From: Cotesia glomerata
Lineage: Eukaryota; Arthropoda; Insecta; Hymenoptera; Braconidae
Length of the DNA stretch: 64,000 nt
Reading direction: 5' to 3'
Assembly: GCF_020080835.1 (NCBI RefSeq)
Contig: NC_058159.1
Location: 8,618,001 to 8,682,000, forward strand
Shown: positions 11,320-24,925 of the stretch, piece by piece
How the letters are laid out: the number at the start of each line of letters is the position of its first letter
Position numbering within the stretch: position 1 is the stretch's first letter
Made by a program: the position numbers and the translations under genes
Notes under the pieces: generated by a model
Database searches by the model: none
What the model was told of the DNA's origin: nothing
The model's input: only the letters and a program-made list of their open reading frames with translations

Positions 11320-11532
11320 TATAATGTAATTTTTCTGGTTTTTTTTTTTGTTTGAGTAAAAAATATCAAAAACAAATATTGATGAACAGTTTAAACAGAA
11401 TTTTAAATTTGGAGAAAATTATATCGAATATTTAAGCCGATTAATGATAAAAAAGACATTCTGTTTTATGGAGCACAAATTTCATACGACTATAATAAAT
11501 TCTCGATTATTAATTGATACTCTCAGCGTAAT

Positions 11533-11880
11533 CCGGGTAAAAAAATTTATATATAATTGTATATTTTTATATATAATTATATATGATCAGTGATCATTGA
11601 TCACATATAATTATATATGATTATATATAATTAGATGTCACATTTTTTTAATAATTATACATAATCACATATAATTTTATATAATTATGTTTGCAATTTT
11701 TGTATAATTATATATAGAATCATGTGTAAGACTAAATGATTATACAAAATCATAGATATCTTTTTATAGTTATACATAATGTTATTTGTGATATTCGTTT
11801 CATTATATTGTTGAATTATCTATAATTCTATATAATTATACGGAAATCATATATAATTGCACATACTTTTTTTTACCCGG
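11533..11880. mobile_element. 348-bp AT-rich element with CCGGGTAAAAAAA ends
   Basis: CCGGGTAAAAAAA at the left and TTTTTTTTACCCGG at the right; the interior is an imperfect array of tataattatata units. Relatives in the window: 24352-24510, a one-ended copy at 59071 and the array at 61670-62826. Confidence 0.8.
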
Positions 11881-12114
11881 GAACTTTGGATCACATTGAT
11901 TTTAATTATAAAATGAAATAACTTGTATTAATCATTAATCAGAATTGTCAGATTTATATGTTTGATTTATTTACGACAATAATACAATCGATGGCATACA
12001 TACATCATTTTGTAGCAAGTGTTTTATTGAAATAATCATTTAATTATTTGATCAAAAAATTATAAATTCTTTCAAATTTTAATTTCAGAAAATCTTTTAT
12101 TAATATTAAAAACA
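11881..12114. other. AT-rich spacer
   Basis: Nothing recognised. Confidence 0.5.
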
Positions 12115-13401
12115 TAGGGGAACCTGGGGCACGAAGGCCCCCTTGGGACACGAAGGCCCCCCTGGGGCACAACGGCCCCCCTCAAAAATTTGGTAAAAAT
12201 TTGTTTTTCCATTTTCCGTCAAATTATGGATTCTATGATGTTTTTATGATATTTCGGGCCAATGTCTGATATGTGAAGCTTAATGGACCACGAAGAAAAA
12301 ATTGAAATGAAAAAATTATTTTTTTTTTTTTTTTTTTCGAATTGTGATAAATTTAAAGAATTCATTATTTTAAGCCTTTTCAGGTCAACGGTATTTATCA
12401 TGGGTAAAATGAATCAGAAAGAATTCAATTGAACTGAAAAATTTAACAAAAAGTTGAATTATATAGCTTATGAAAAATTGAAAACAGTTTTTCGAAAGTA
12501 AAACAGTAATTATTATATTATTCATTATTGATCACGGGATCCTCTGCACCAGGCAGAAACCCAATCTCAAAGTTTTATTTGAATTCCTCCAAGGGTGTCT
12601 TACGCTACGCAATTCATATTTCTAATTTCGACTTGATAAAAATATAGAAAAAAAAAGATCTGTTTCAAGATATTATATATATGTATTTTAAAAACTCAAT
12701 CTGAAAACTCAACATGTGATTTCAATCAATGTAAACTAATGTAACCAATTCATTGCTAAATAAGATCTCTGTATTTTTTCTTGTATGTAGGTTTAAAACC
12801 TCTTAGTGCAATAAAAAAAATTAATTATATTATTTATTATTATCTATTTAAAACTAATTAACAGCTCAACAATAAAATTTATAATAATTTTTTAAAACGT
12901 TAACATGAATTTAACTTCGAGTAAAACATCAAATATGAATGTTCTATAATTAGGAAATCACATCGGGATAATTTAACGTATTTTTAGACTGAATCCATGA
13001 CTGTAGAATCTGAGTAAAGTCAGTTGCAATAAAAACAATAGCAATTATCATTTTTATATTTTAAATGTTTTTTTTTTTTTTTTTCAAATTTTTTGGTTTT
13101 GATTCTATTTGTTTCATTAAGATCTTTTTTTTGTTTTATTTTGACTTTTTTTTTTCTTTGAATTTTCGGTGATACTCAAAACTCGTAAGAATCGTGATTT
13201 TTCCCTGACGTCGTTTTCTGGGAAGAGAATTTCTAGATTTTGATGGTTATGGCTTCAGTAAAAAAAAAATTTTTTTTTCGATTTTTTGCAAAATTTCAAC
13301 TGATTAATTCAAAATAGATGAAAAATAAACGAATTTGATGGTTAAAAGCCACAAAAAGGAAAAACTGGCTTAAGGGGGCCGTCGTGCCCCAGGCTCCCCT
13401 A
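12115..13401. mobile_element. 1.29-kb element, TAGGGGAACCTGGGGCACGA ends
   Basis: Left TAGGGGAACCTGGGGCACGA is mirrored at the right by TCGTGCCCCAGGCTCCCCTA. The left end carries three tandem ~20-bp GC-rich units (cacgaaggcccccctgggg type), the right end one inverted unit. The interior is AT-rich and non-coding. The outermost bases (TAGGGGAA..TGG) match the element at 18719-19658, which suggests the same superfamily with TA target duplication. Confidence 0.85.
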
Positions 13402-14171
13402 TTCGGACTATGTAAATTTACAATAAATCAAGAGAGAAAATTTGAGAGTGTAGAAAAAATATTATCGATAATCAATATTAAATAATTGTTCACTTGCTTT
13501 AGGATGTAAGTGATTTAATACTACACGAAGGAAAGAGAAAGAAGTAGTTTTATGTGTATGTGGGACAAAAAAGATGAAACATTATGACGACAAGATTACT
13601 AGAGATCATTGTGAAAATCAATGGCTTCATAAACGACCAAATTTTTCTCAATTTATTGGATATATTTTTCTGAATCGTAAAAACTAATACTCAGCGATAC
13701 TCAGAGTTTTTTATTTCCAATAATAAGAACTTACTTGACCAAGAAAATTGTTTTGTAAATCTAAACTGTTTTGTTGTAAGATGTATTCAGCAAAATGTAT
13801 TTCTGTTTTTTTTAATTTTTCTTGAGTCTAGAAAATTTTTCCTTTCAACTTCATATTTTTTCCGTGTACATTTTTTGTTATTTATACTAAAGGTAAATAA
13901 ATTAGAAAAGACAATTCTATAATCTCGCTTCTCAAGTTATTAAAATCTCATTCTAATATTAAATTACTTTAACATGTTCTTCCTGAAAGGTTTTGTTGTA
14001 AATTTATAGAAACTTGTAAGAACAAAGGCAATCTTTTTTTTTTTATTTATTTACGCACCTATAATACCTGGATGTATCATCAAAGAAGTAATAGTGGTTA
14101 ACAACTAGAATTTTTATTTAAAGTCTTCAAGTGGAATATTGATTGAAAATTTTTCAGTTAAAGATGAAAGA

Positions 14172-14175
<4 letters not shown>
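13402..14175. other. AT-rich DNA without a gene
   Basis: No supported feature. Confidence 0.5.
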
Positions 14176-14252
<77 letters not shown>

Positions 14253-14254
14253 TG
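14176..14254. repeat. (TA)n microsatellite
   Basis: About 70 bp perfect, with a slightly interrupted right end. The poly-(Ile-Tyr) frames on both strands derive from it. Confidence 0.95.
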
Positions 14255-14795
14255 TGATTCTAAGCCGTGAAACATTAAACGTGAAAATTCCCGATATTAG
14301 TGTTAGTGACATCAAACTTTCTGTTCGTTTGTTCGTTTTTCTACTAACTCCGTGTGTATAACACGAAAGTCCTAAAAGACGAGACACAGAGGTGGTAGTT
14401 GAGAAAACATCATAAGCTTGCGTGACATGTAGACACGCGATTGTATACCAAGAGAAAAGAAAGTAAAGAATACACAGAGAAAAATAAAAAAAAAATTTAT
14501 AAACTTAGTCGGGGGTGGAAACGTATATATGTGTAGGTGTATAACCAGAAATAAATGTTCACGAGTTTATGTATGTTCTTGCGCGAGACCTGTAGGTTCT
14601 ATACTCTATAAATGTTAGTTCGCTGAAGTTGATCCCTCGTATAATTTCCATAAACTTCTGATCGTTTTTGAACTCTTGTCACTGCAGTTTTGTCAACATT
14701 TTCGCTATTTATAGAAATAATAAATATTAATATCAAGTAAAAAACATACATATAACTTTACTTTATTTTTTTTTATTTCTATTATTAATGCTGTG
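14255..14795. other. Non-coding, nothing recognised
   Basis: Single-copy in the window, no exon supported. Confidence 0.45.
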
Positions 14796-15661
14796 TACAC
14801 GGAGAGAAAAGAATAGAACTTATTCCTATGTAAAATGATAACCATTACCATGTTACATAGTAACGGAAATTTTTGTGAGAACCCTGTGTAAATTTGCTAA
14901 TAAAAATCTTAAAAATTGTGATAAAAATATGAACAATCACTCATTCGATACGGAATTAAATTCTGAAAATAATGTTATCGATTTTTAATTTTTTTGATAA
15001 AAATTTCAATTTGTTATTAACAAAAAACATAACCAAAATAAAAAATCTCAGTTTTTCGTAAATAACTCAATAACTATTGGTGATATCAAAAATCGGAAAA
15101 AAAGATCCTTAAAGAGGATGAAATTTCTGAAAAAAAGTCTTGACTCCCGGAACTCTAGCTTGAAAACCAATCATTTTTATTTAATGTTAAAAATAGGGTT
15201 CCGCGCAATTGCCGTCGTATTTTAGCATCGGCGCGGCAGTGTGACAAAAGTCGCGCGGAACCCTATTTTCAACATTAAATAAAAATTATTGTTTTCCAAG
15301 CTAGAGTTCTGGGAGTCGAGACTTTTTTTCAGAAATTTCCTCCTCTTTAAGGATCTTTTTCCGATTTTTGATATCACCAATAGTTATTGAGTTATTTACG
15401 AAAAACTGAGATTTTTTGTTTTGGTTATGTTTTTTGTTAATAACAAATTGAAATTTTCATCAAAAAAATTAAAAATCAATAACATTATTTTCAGAATTTA
15501 ATTCCGCATCGAATGAGTGATTGTTCATATTTTTATCACAATTTTTAAGATTTTTAATAGCAAATTTACACAGGGTTCTCATAAAAATTTCCGTTACTAT
15601 GTAACATGGTAATGGTTACCATTTTACATAGGAATAAGTTCTATTCTTTTCTCTCCGTGTA
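14796..15661. mobile_element. 866-bp near-perfect palindromic (foldback) element
   Basis: The left arm 14796-15206 (about 411 nt) is the reverse complement of the right arm 15253-15661 (about 409 nt) with only a few mismatches by eye, separated by a 46-nt spacer. The ends are TACACGGAGAGAAAAG and its complement. The inner arm ends are GC-rich (gggttccgcgc / gcgcggaaccc). Neither arm has a long open frame. The terminal ACACGG(A/G) motif is shared with several other inverted-repeat elements here (21505, 25890, 32398). A transcript across it would fold into one ~400-bp duplex. Confidence 0.93.
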
Positions 15662-15895
15662 GAGAGAACGATTTTAAAATATTGAAAGTTATCATATCCG
15701 TTCATAAAATTCATCAAATAGCGAGGAAATATACCATCGCTTTGACGATTAACATCAGCGAAATGAAGTTAATTTATATATTAACGGATGTTAAAGTAGT
15801 ACTTCAAAATTAAGAAACTTTGGCCGTCAATTGCGGTCTGTGCAACTCGGTAAACACGATAACTTGGAAATTATATTTCTAATAAGCTTAATAAT
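15662..15895. other. AT-rich spacer
   Basis: No gene. The 63-codon frame at 15831 is not supported. Confidence 0.45.
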
Positions 15896-15899
15896 TTTT

Positions 15900-16135
15900 T
15901 CATTAATTAAGGCTAAATCAGATATATGGCCATTCATGATCAAGCCTGAAGTATTTAACGCTTCAGATATGATCATGTCTATTTATGCTTACTCCGATAT
16001 GACCATGCATGATGAGGCTTGAACGTATTTAACTCTACAGACATGATCATACATGAACAGGCATGGTCATGTCTAATTTAGACCTAATCATACCTGAACA
16101 GACATGGTCATATCTGAACTTTTTCTCCCGGGTCC
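15900..16135. repeat. Degenerate array of CATGATCATGTC-type units
   Basis: Five or six imperfect copies of 'catgatcatgtctgaa' or its complement, ending in tttttctcccggg. The arrangement resembles the ATATCAGG arrays at 24530-24925, with a different unit. Confidence 0.55.
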
Positions 16136-16444
16136 GTATTATTTATGTAAGAATCTCTGTAGAATGATAACGAGAATCAATTACATTAGCTTGTTGTTAA
16201 AGTAGATTCTCTTTACAGCGTGCGAACTCTAGAAGTTAGTCGAAAAGCGTGAAATTTAAAATTTGCTTCTTTTTTGTTTCACAATTGATCGAATTATTTC
16301 ATCTATTATGAACGTTAATCTTTAAGTTAAGTATACGATTGACTGCAAATTATTATTTGAAAGAAAAAAAAATTCCATTATTTACAGCATAATAATAATA
16401 ATCATAACTAGAAATATTTGTAAAAAGTTTGGAAAATTAAAAAG

Positions 16445-16977
16445 TACTCGCCTCATAACATTCATTCATATTTTAAGCAAAAAATAAATTGTGTAATTGA
16501 TGTTAAAAAGAAAAAAATAATGAAGTAAATTCTTATAGAGTATATTCTATGTTTTTTTAATTGTTGGCGCCCATTTTTCTTGTCATATGCGCGTGCAGCC
16601 TAAAAAAATCTAGCTTGATTAAGTGGCGCCATAGTTTTTACGTGATAGTTCTTTTGTTTTTGTACATGTATATTATAGTAAATTTTAATAACATTCTTTA
16701 AGAAAAAAAAAAAAACTACGTAAACTAAGCTACTGCTATGAAATACGGCACCATTTTATCGAATTTTGTACCTACACTGTAAATCGAAGTGTTTTAAAAG
16801 TGACTACAAATGGGCATTTAACATGGGAAATTAAAACACATGGAAGTGTTTTAAAAGTGACTACAATGCTTCTAGATAGGAACAAAACATTTTATGTGTG
16901 TTTTGTTAAAACACTTGGATTTACAGTGTAATGAAAAAAACCCGGTCTCGGACGCGCTTTACGCTATGAGGCGTGCA
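16445..16977 (+). mobile_element. 533-bp copy of the TGCACGCCTCATA family
   Basis: Left end decayed (tactcgcctcata), right end intact (tatgaggcgtgca). The interior shares 'gcgcgtgcagcctaaaaaaa' and 'tagcttgattaagtggcgcc' with the copy at 59917-60567. It is interrupted by the 155-bp MITE at 16775-16929. Confidence 0.8.
16775..16929. mobile_element. 155-bp MITE, CACTGTAAATC ends, TA duplication
   Basis: CACTGTAAATCGAAGTGTTT and the inverse AAAACACTTGGATTTACAGTG flanked by TA on both sides. Short Tc1/mariner-like MITE nested in the preceding element, so it is the younger insertion. Confidence 0.8.
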
Positions 16978-18025
16978 ATATAATTTTTTTTACTAAAATG
17001 ATTATTAAAGGTATGAGAGTATTTTGTATCATTTTTGTACGCTGATAATACAAATCATAGAACTTTAATACGAATTTATTTTTGGAGATATTTAATATCT
17101 TGAATTTTTAATAGTCTTTAAAGCCTTATCTCAATTTAATAATATTTTACCATATTACTGTGTCTAATAAAAGGACTATTAAAAATTCATGTGAAATATG
17201 AAAAATTGGAATATATAAAGTAATAAAATAATCTTATGATTTGAAAAGTATCCTTATTCATAATAATAATAATATCGTTCCGAAGCATATATTAATAATG
17301 AATAATGAATAAAACCACTGACGAATTTTAAACTTTAAATCCAATGATCTTTACTTTTGAACTGGTTAAATTTTTAATGTAATCAAGCCAATGATAACAT
17401 TGAAATACTGGATTATAATAAAATAATTGAATAGTTATAATTGTATTCAACTAAAATATCACGCATGCTCAAGTGACCTGAGTTTGAATAGTAATTCAGT
17501 TGTGGTAGGATTATAAGACGCATATTAGCGACGCGATAATCATATCATGATTACATACATACAATTATTGCTAATTTAAGCCATTGCTAATCAATATTAG
17601 CAATAGTAAATATTTTAAGTCCCTTGCTGTAAGGAACTCAATGATAAGGAAGGCTATCCCATAATAAGACTTAGTTAAGCGATATTTGTAATGAGAAAAA
17701 ATTATTCATAAATTTTGATATTTATAATTATTTAAGGACATTTTCTATAAAATATTAACAAGAAAAAGGTAATTTTTACTATAATCTATAAATTAACATT
17801 ATGTACCTTTTTTTTCTAAGATATTTTTTGTGTTACAACTTACAACTGGATCTTTTTCGCAACCAATTGTAAAAACTTAAACACCATATTAAAGCTTATG
17901 ATCCCCCCTGAAAAATTGAAAAAAAAAAAGTGCTTTCTGTTGTGAATATATTTAACTATGCTAAAAAGAGAATTTTGCGTTGTAGAATTTTACGTTACAT
18001 TGTTTAGTAGGTAATGAATAATCTT
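16978..18025. other. AT-rich DNA without a gene
   Basis: No supported feature. Confidence 0.5.
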
Positions 18026-18027
18026 TT

Positions 18028-18300
18028 GGTGCTTGAAAAACTGCGTCGAATGCTGCTAGTCCCATAAAAAACGATTGATTCGATCAGAAGATATTACAAT
18101 TTAGATTTTTCAAAAAAGTATGTTTTTACAACCAATAAATTTTCGAACTTGAAGAGCTCGAAAAAGTATAAGAATTTTATTTTTGAACTCGAAGAGCTCA
18201 AAACCTTGGAATTAAAAATGTACCGATCGTTTTGAAGTTGTACATTGCGAAAAGCTTCAGAGATGACTTGCAGGGTCAACCGTTTTCTAGACTTATTTTT
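18028..18300 (+). mobile_element. 3' fragment of the AACTTCCCGC family
   Basis: Contains the family's 3' signature in order: 'aaaaactgcgtcgaatgctg', 'cgattgattcg', two gaagagctc palindromes and 'gcagggtcaaccgttttct'. Confidence 0.7.
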
Positions 18301-18718
18301 TTAATCAAAAATTTTTTATCTCAGTCTATGCTATAAAAAAATGCTGCATATTACCATAAGCAGTCTTTTTAACTAACTTAACAGCTTTTGAATTGTTTAC
18401 ATCTTATGTGAAAAGATAATCTATTTCGCAGATCAATCAAATAAAATCAACACATTTCCTATGAATATGATATAAATTGTATGTTGGTGCAACGGGCGAA
18501 GCGTGTGCACTGACACACAAGTGTTGAAAGTCTCAAACACTCAGTTGATACATGAATAACGGTAATTAAGTAACCTAATTAAATTAACAGATCATTTCGT
18601 ATAATATCATGATCAAAATTCTACCGGTCATATCATAATGAGGAAATGAGTAAATGCAAATATTTATTAAAGAAATACATTTTATTTTGAACATTAGTAT
18701 AAACGGTAAAATATAGAC
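18301..18718. other. AT-rich spacer
   Basis: Nothing recognised. Confidence 0.5.
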
Positions 18719-19658
18719 TTAGGGGAAGATGGCTTAAAGCGGATATGTTAACGTTAAGAGCCGAGAAAATTTAGTATTTGTATGATAACAATAATGATTT
18801 TTTTTTTTTTTGATAGAGAATTTATCGAACTTTAAAATCAAGAAGCAATATTGTATAAATTTGTATTAATTTATGATATATTATTAAAATTAAAAAACAT
18901 TCCCAAAGACCGCTTTGCCCTAGAGGGGGGCCTAAAGCGGGTAATCCGTTCGGGCAAAGCGGGTTGGCACTATAATTAAGGGGAAAATGCTTATTTTAGA
19001 TATTTAAATAATAATTTTAGTTTCATTTGATCAGTCTTCAACAATTTAAAAGATTAACTTATTAAATACAGCAATACTTCAATATAAATGACTATTAAGT
19101 CGATAACTTGTAAATAAATTCTTTTAAAATGACAAATTATGAAGTCAAAAATTAAAAACAGTAAAAAATGTCGTTGCCGTCCAGGTTGCTTGCTCCGTTT
19201 TCCTTTTATATTTACTCACCACTCAAAAAAATAACTATAAAACAATATCAGGGCAAAGCAGGTATCAACTCTGACTCCCGCTTTGCCCGAAAACACGTTT
19301 TTTATTCAAGTGATGCTAACCTCAAATAATTCAAAACAAAACGCTAATATTTTTCTCTCAATTTTAACTTCAATAGGCTCAAATTAATAGAAAATTATAA
19401 AGGATATAATAAGTGTATTCATTTTTGAATAATCAGAAAATATACAACTTTAATTTTTTTAAGAAATTATTAATTTTTTTTTAATTGCGTGTAATTACGC
19501 CATAACACTTCATTAAGGCTCGTTTGGGACTGAGCGAAACTCGGAAATACTCGGGTAACCTCGACATGTACATACCTTCTCCCTCGCGTTTCATGCGTCG
19601 GCGTACAAGCGCCTACCCGCTTTAGGCAGGGTACCTGCTTTGGGCCACCTTCCCCTAA
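18719..19658. mobile_element. 940-bp element, TTAGGGGAAGATGGC ends
   Basis: Left TTAGGGGAAGATGGC and right GGGCCACCTTCCCCTAA form imperfect inverted repeats. The motif aaagcgggt (or its inverse acccgcttt) occurs repeatedly near both ends and in the interior. The outer bases match the 12115-13401 element. Non-coding interior. Confidence 0.82.
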
Positions 19659-21060
19659 TTATTGCAGTTTTCTAAAATACTTAATTTTGATTTTTATTTG
19701 ACGTAAAAGTTAGCATATTCTATTTACGTTTCAAATATTATTTACTTGAATAATAATTAACATGAAAATTTTTGATTAAATTAGATATTTTCGATTTTAT
19801 TATAAATATCCCTTAGCTCAACCATTTATATTTCCCGCCGATGTTTTGTTCCATAGTATACAGTAATAACTGAATAGATTTTTAGTAATAATAATAGTAA
19901 TGGTTATAATAATAACAATGATGTAAAGCTTAACCTCCGGTAGCTATTGAATATTGATTCAGTGAATTGTAAATTTTCATTTATAGAAATAATGATATTC
20001 CAAGAATTACAATAGTTTTATTTTACAATTGGAAAAATTTTTACCATTCATTTCAAGATATACAGAGCAGGAGAAAAGATAGAGAAGAAAATTTAAAAAA
20101 CGGATAAAAATAAGACAGAAGACACAAGATGTCGTTAAGATGTGTTGAAGTTTGAATTTAAAATTCGAATAATCCAGAGAATGCTTAGAAATACAAACCA
20201 CCAGTTCTTACTTATACTCACGGGAGTAAACATGAAATAAAATATTATGTATCATATTTTATACCTATACAGATATATACCTATGACGGTGGTGAAACGA
20301 CTCTTATCCAATGCTAATGTCTTCTTCTCGACCCTAGAATTTGCCTCGGACCATATAATACTGAGTGAAGGCAACTACTCAAGCTCGGACCCCACTAAAT
20401 TATACTTAATATCTACGCGGCGTACCCCTTACTTATCTTTTCCACAACCGTACTTGGCAACACATGTTTTGACTCTCTCACTCCTTCATTCGGGTTCCTT
20501 TGTTTCTGAACACCGCTGTCTTGTTTCGAGAATAACAACACAAGGTCCATCCGTCGTATAGTATCGTGTAGCGTAGCAGGAAATCTTATACCACGCTGCT
20601 CTACGCCTCTTACATCTCACTTCGATAAACGGAATCAGAATCCAACTGGGAGCCGAGTTTTGGCCTGATGGTCCTTTGTTCTATCAAATCCGCTTAGTTC
20701 CCACATCCGATCTCTGACCAACCCTCGCCTTTAAAAATACGAAAAAACTGTTTCGGCCTCTTGCATAAACAATCATCCTGTTCCTGTGAGGGAAAAAAGT
20801 TTTTAGACTATTAAATTAATAAAAAAAATAGATCTTGGAAAAAACAAACAAATTGAAGTAGGGTAGCTTAGTATTCACAACGCTTAACTTGACCTCGCCT
20901 TTTTTATTCGGAAGTTCATGCCCTGAGGTATACCTAGTTACAAAGCAAGCAAAAAATTTTTCAAGTAGTTATTTATTATGCGAATCAAAGTTATGATACT
21001 AGGTACAAAAAAGAACTTTAAGAATTTTGATAAGAAAAAAATTTTTTTGACTCTTTGAGG
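19659..21060. other. Non-coding; 20280-20760 is a less AT-rich single-copy island
   Basis: The 104-codon plus frame (20247-20561) lacks a recognisable domain or splice context. The island could be regulatory or exonic; I cannot support a call. Confidence 0.4.
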
Positions 21061-21084
21061 TATCCCGTGAAAAAATTATAAAAT

Positions 21085-21440
21085 ATAAACCGTCCATATC
21101 AGGCCTGATATGGAAATTGACCATATCAGACTATACATGCCTTGATAATTATAGGCAATTATAGGAACTGTTCTCATAATTATAGGAAATTTTCCCAGAA
21201 TTATGGGAAAATTTCCCATAATGATGGGAATGGTTCCCATAATGGTATAGGAATGGTTTCTATAATTATAGAAATGATTCCTATACAATTATAGGAACCA
21301 TTCCCATAATATTATAGGAAATATTCCCATAATGATATAGTAATGGTTCCTATATCATTATGGGAACCATTCCCATAATTGTATAGGCAGGATTCCTAGA
21401 ATATTATAGGAATCATTCTTATACCATTATGGGAATCATT
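21085..21440. repeat. Array of 'ggaaccattcccataat' units, left block
   Basis: About ten alternating direct and inverted ~18-bp units (ttcctata / tgggaa). Preceded by a short ATATCAGG-type stretch. The matching block at 22680-22935 lies on the other side of the 21505-22660 element. Confidence 0.8.
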
Positions 21441-21504
21441 CTTAAAATAAAATAAAGATTAAATCTTCGTGAAGAGTGAGTTCGAAAAAATTCCTATACT
21501 ATAT

Positions 21505-22660
21505 ACACGGAAAAAAAAAAATTGGGCAGCCACATGATTTTCATGTTGTAGGCAATAAAAGGTAAAACAACAATAATAATTAAATAATAATAATAATAAT
21601 AATAATAATCTATATTATTAAGAGAATAAGGCAAATTTTGTGGCCAGTGTATTTATGTGATAAAATGGGTTTTTGCTTGGAGTTTTGCCTTTTCAAGGTT
21701 CCATATCATTCTCACCGTCAATTTATTATAATAAGAATTTAGGCTGCATTCGAAAATGCTCTGTGTCTAGATACATAATGAAAAACTGACCTTATGTCTG
21801 GTAAGCTATTGACATTTTTGAAGATATAAGCTCGTCCCGATGTTACACTCATCAAGAGCTTTCATTTGAGTACCCACATGCATTTTTGATATATTTTTCA
21901 TATATACATGTATATAATATATATAAATATATAAAATATATGAAAAATTGATGTGGGTACTCAAATGAAAGGTCTCGATGAGTGTAATGTCGGGATGAGC
22001 TTATATCTTTAAAAATGTCAATAATTCACAAGATACAAGATCATTTATTAATTATTAATTTTTAAAAATACAAGCTCGTGTTGATGTTACACTTATCAAG
22101 ACCTTTCATTTGAGTACCCACATGCATTTTTGATATATATTTCATATATACATATATATAATATATATAAATATATAAAATATATGAAAAATTGATGTGG
22201 GTACTCAAATGAAAGGTCTCCATGAGTGTAACATCAATATGAGCTTATATCTTTAAAAATGTCAATAGTTCACAAGATACAAGGTCAATTCTTAATTATA
22301 TGTTTAGAGATAGAGCATTTTCGAATGCAACCTAAATATCTATTATAAATTTACTATCATCATAAATTGACTATCGACGAAAATGATATGAAACCTTGAA
22401 AAGGCACAAATTCATGTCAAGTCCTTTGCAATGACACTAAATTTCACTAAAAAATCAATTTCATCATGTGACTATCCAGGAGACAAAATTGTTCTTATTC
22501 TCTTAATAATATAAATTATTATTATGATTATTATTTAATCATTATTGTTGTTTTAACTATTGTTGCCTGCCACATGAAAATCATGTTGCTGTCATATGAA
22601 AGTCATGTATCTTCCACAAAAATGTATCATGCGGCAGCCCCAATTTTTTTTTTCCATGTA
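21505..22660. mobile_element. 1.16-kb inverted-repeat element, ACACGGAAAAAAAAAAATTG ends
   Basis: Left acacggaaaaaaaaaaattg followed by ggcagccacatgatt is mirrored at the right, with arms of about 150 bp including a (AAT)n stretch near 21590. The centre holds two tandem palindromic units (about 21833-22055 and 22070-22285), each itself an inverted repeat built on 'ctttcatttgagtaccca'. Non-coding. It interrupts an array of ggaaccattccc units. Confidence 0.85.
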
Positions 22661-22679
22661 GGATTTAAACCTTCATGTT

Positions 22680-22935
22680 GTGGGAACCATTCCTATACTA
22701 TTATGGGAATGGTTCCCATAAATTATGGAAACCATTCCTATAATAGTATAGGAATGATTCCTATAGAATTATGGGAACCATTCCCATAATATTATAGGAA
22801 TAGTTCCCATAATATTATGGGATTAGTTCCCATAATGACATAGGAAAAGTTTCTATAATAGTATAGGAATTATTCCTATAGAATTATGGGAACCATTCCC
22901 ATAATGGTATGGGAATAGTTCCCATAATTTTCTTT
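22680..22935. repeat. Array of 'ggaaccattcccataat' units, right block
   Basis: Same alternating units as at 21085-21440; together they look like one array split by the insertion between them. Confidence 0.8.
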
Positions 22936-22951
22936 CCGTATAGGAAAAAAA

Positions 22952-23962
<1,011 letters not shown>

Positions 23963-24350
23963 TCGGCGCGAGTGGGAATTGAACGTAGATTTATAAAATT
24001 ATCTATGTATACATGAAATCGCAAAAATGATTCTACGATATATTGTTAGGGTACTTCGTTGCTTTAGAATTTATAATTTCTTTGAAATTAAAAAAATAAT
24101 CGAGGTAAAATCAGAATTAAAAGCTTAAATTTTGATAAAATTATTTGTTTAGTATATGGAACTATATATTGCTGGAAGGCCTGGCTAACAATTTTTGAAC
24201 TTGACAAAACTAATAATTTTTGTGAAATTAAATTTTTTTTTAAGTTCCTATTATTTCATCCGAAAAATACTATATATTAAAAGATTGTTAATCATTGGAG
24301 TAACAGACTCTTAGATAGAAAAAGAGAATGTTTTATGGTAATCACAAAAT
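23963..24350. other. AT-rich spacer
   Basis: Nothing recognised. Confidence 0.5.
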
Positions 24351-24351
24351 A

Positions 24352-24510
24352 CCCACTGAAGTAAAAAAAATTATATAGAATTCTATATGATTCATATATA
24401 ATTTTAAATGAATTATATATACATCTATATAATTATAAATGAATTACATATGCTTCTATATAATTAGATATGAATCATATATAATAATATATAGTTTTTT
24501 TTACTCGGGT
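24352..24510. mobile_element. Short AT-rich element related to 11533-11880
   Basis: agtaaaaaaaattatata at the left and tttttttactcgggt at the right, with tatataattata units between. Confidence 0.6.
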
Positions 24511-24529
24511 ATGCCTTTATATGAGTACA

Positions 24530-24925
24530 TAAGACCACTTATGTGCTGGTAAGGGTATGAGTATATCAGACTATATGAATCCATATCAAGTTATATCAAC
24601 CCTGATCAGGGATTTTTTTTTTCAAGTTTATCAAAGTATATATAACTTTATAAGGTTATATCAGGACATCAGGACCTATTAAAAAATAATGTAAAATTAG
24701 ATATGAGCATATCAAGCTATATCAAGTCTGATATAGACATATCAAATTGATAAGGCTTAATCAGGCCTGATATGGCCAATTTTTATATCAGGCCATATCA
24801 GGACATATAAAAAATTAAATATGGACATATCAGATCATATCAGGCCAGATATGAACATATCAAAAATTTTTATATGGCCTTATCAGCTCATATCAAGCCT
24901 GATCAGAATATTTTTTCACGGGATG
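24530..24925. repeat. Degenerate ATATCAGGCCTGATATGG array
   Basis: Many imperfect copies of 'atatcaggcctgatatgg' and 'gacatatcaa', ending in ttttttcacggga. Shorter relatives occur at 21095-21140, 32275-32335, 33420-33545 and 35790-35830. Confidence 0.7.

Noticed and set aside
14143..14387. Ile-Tyr repeat open frames
   Set aside because: Translation of a (TA)n tract.
21085..22935. Regular repeats resembling a CRISPR array
   Set aside because: Units alternate in orientation, have no uniform spacers, and the genome is eukaryotic.
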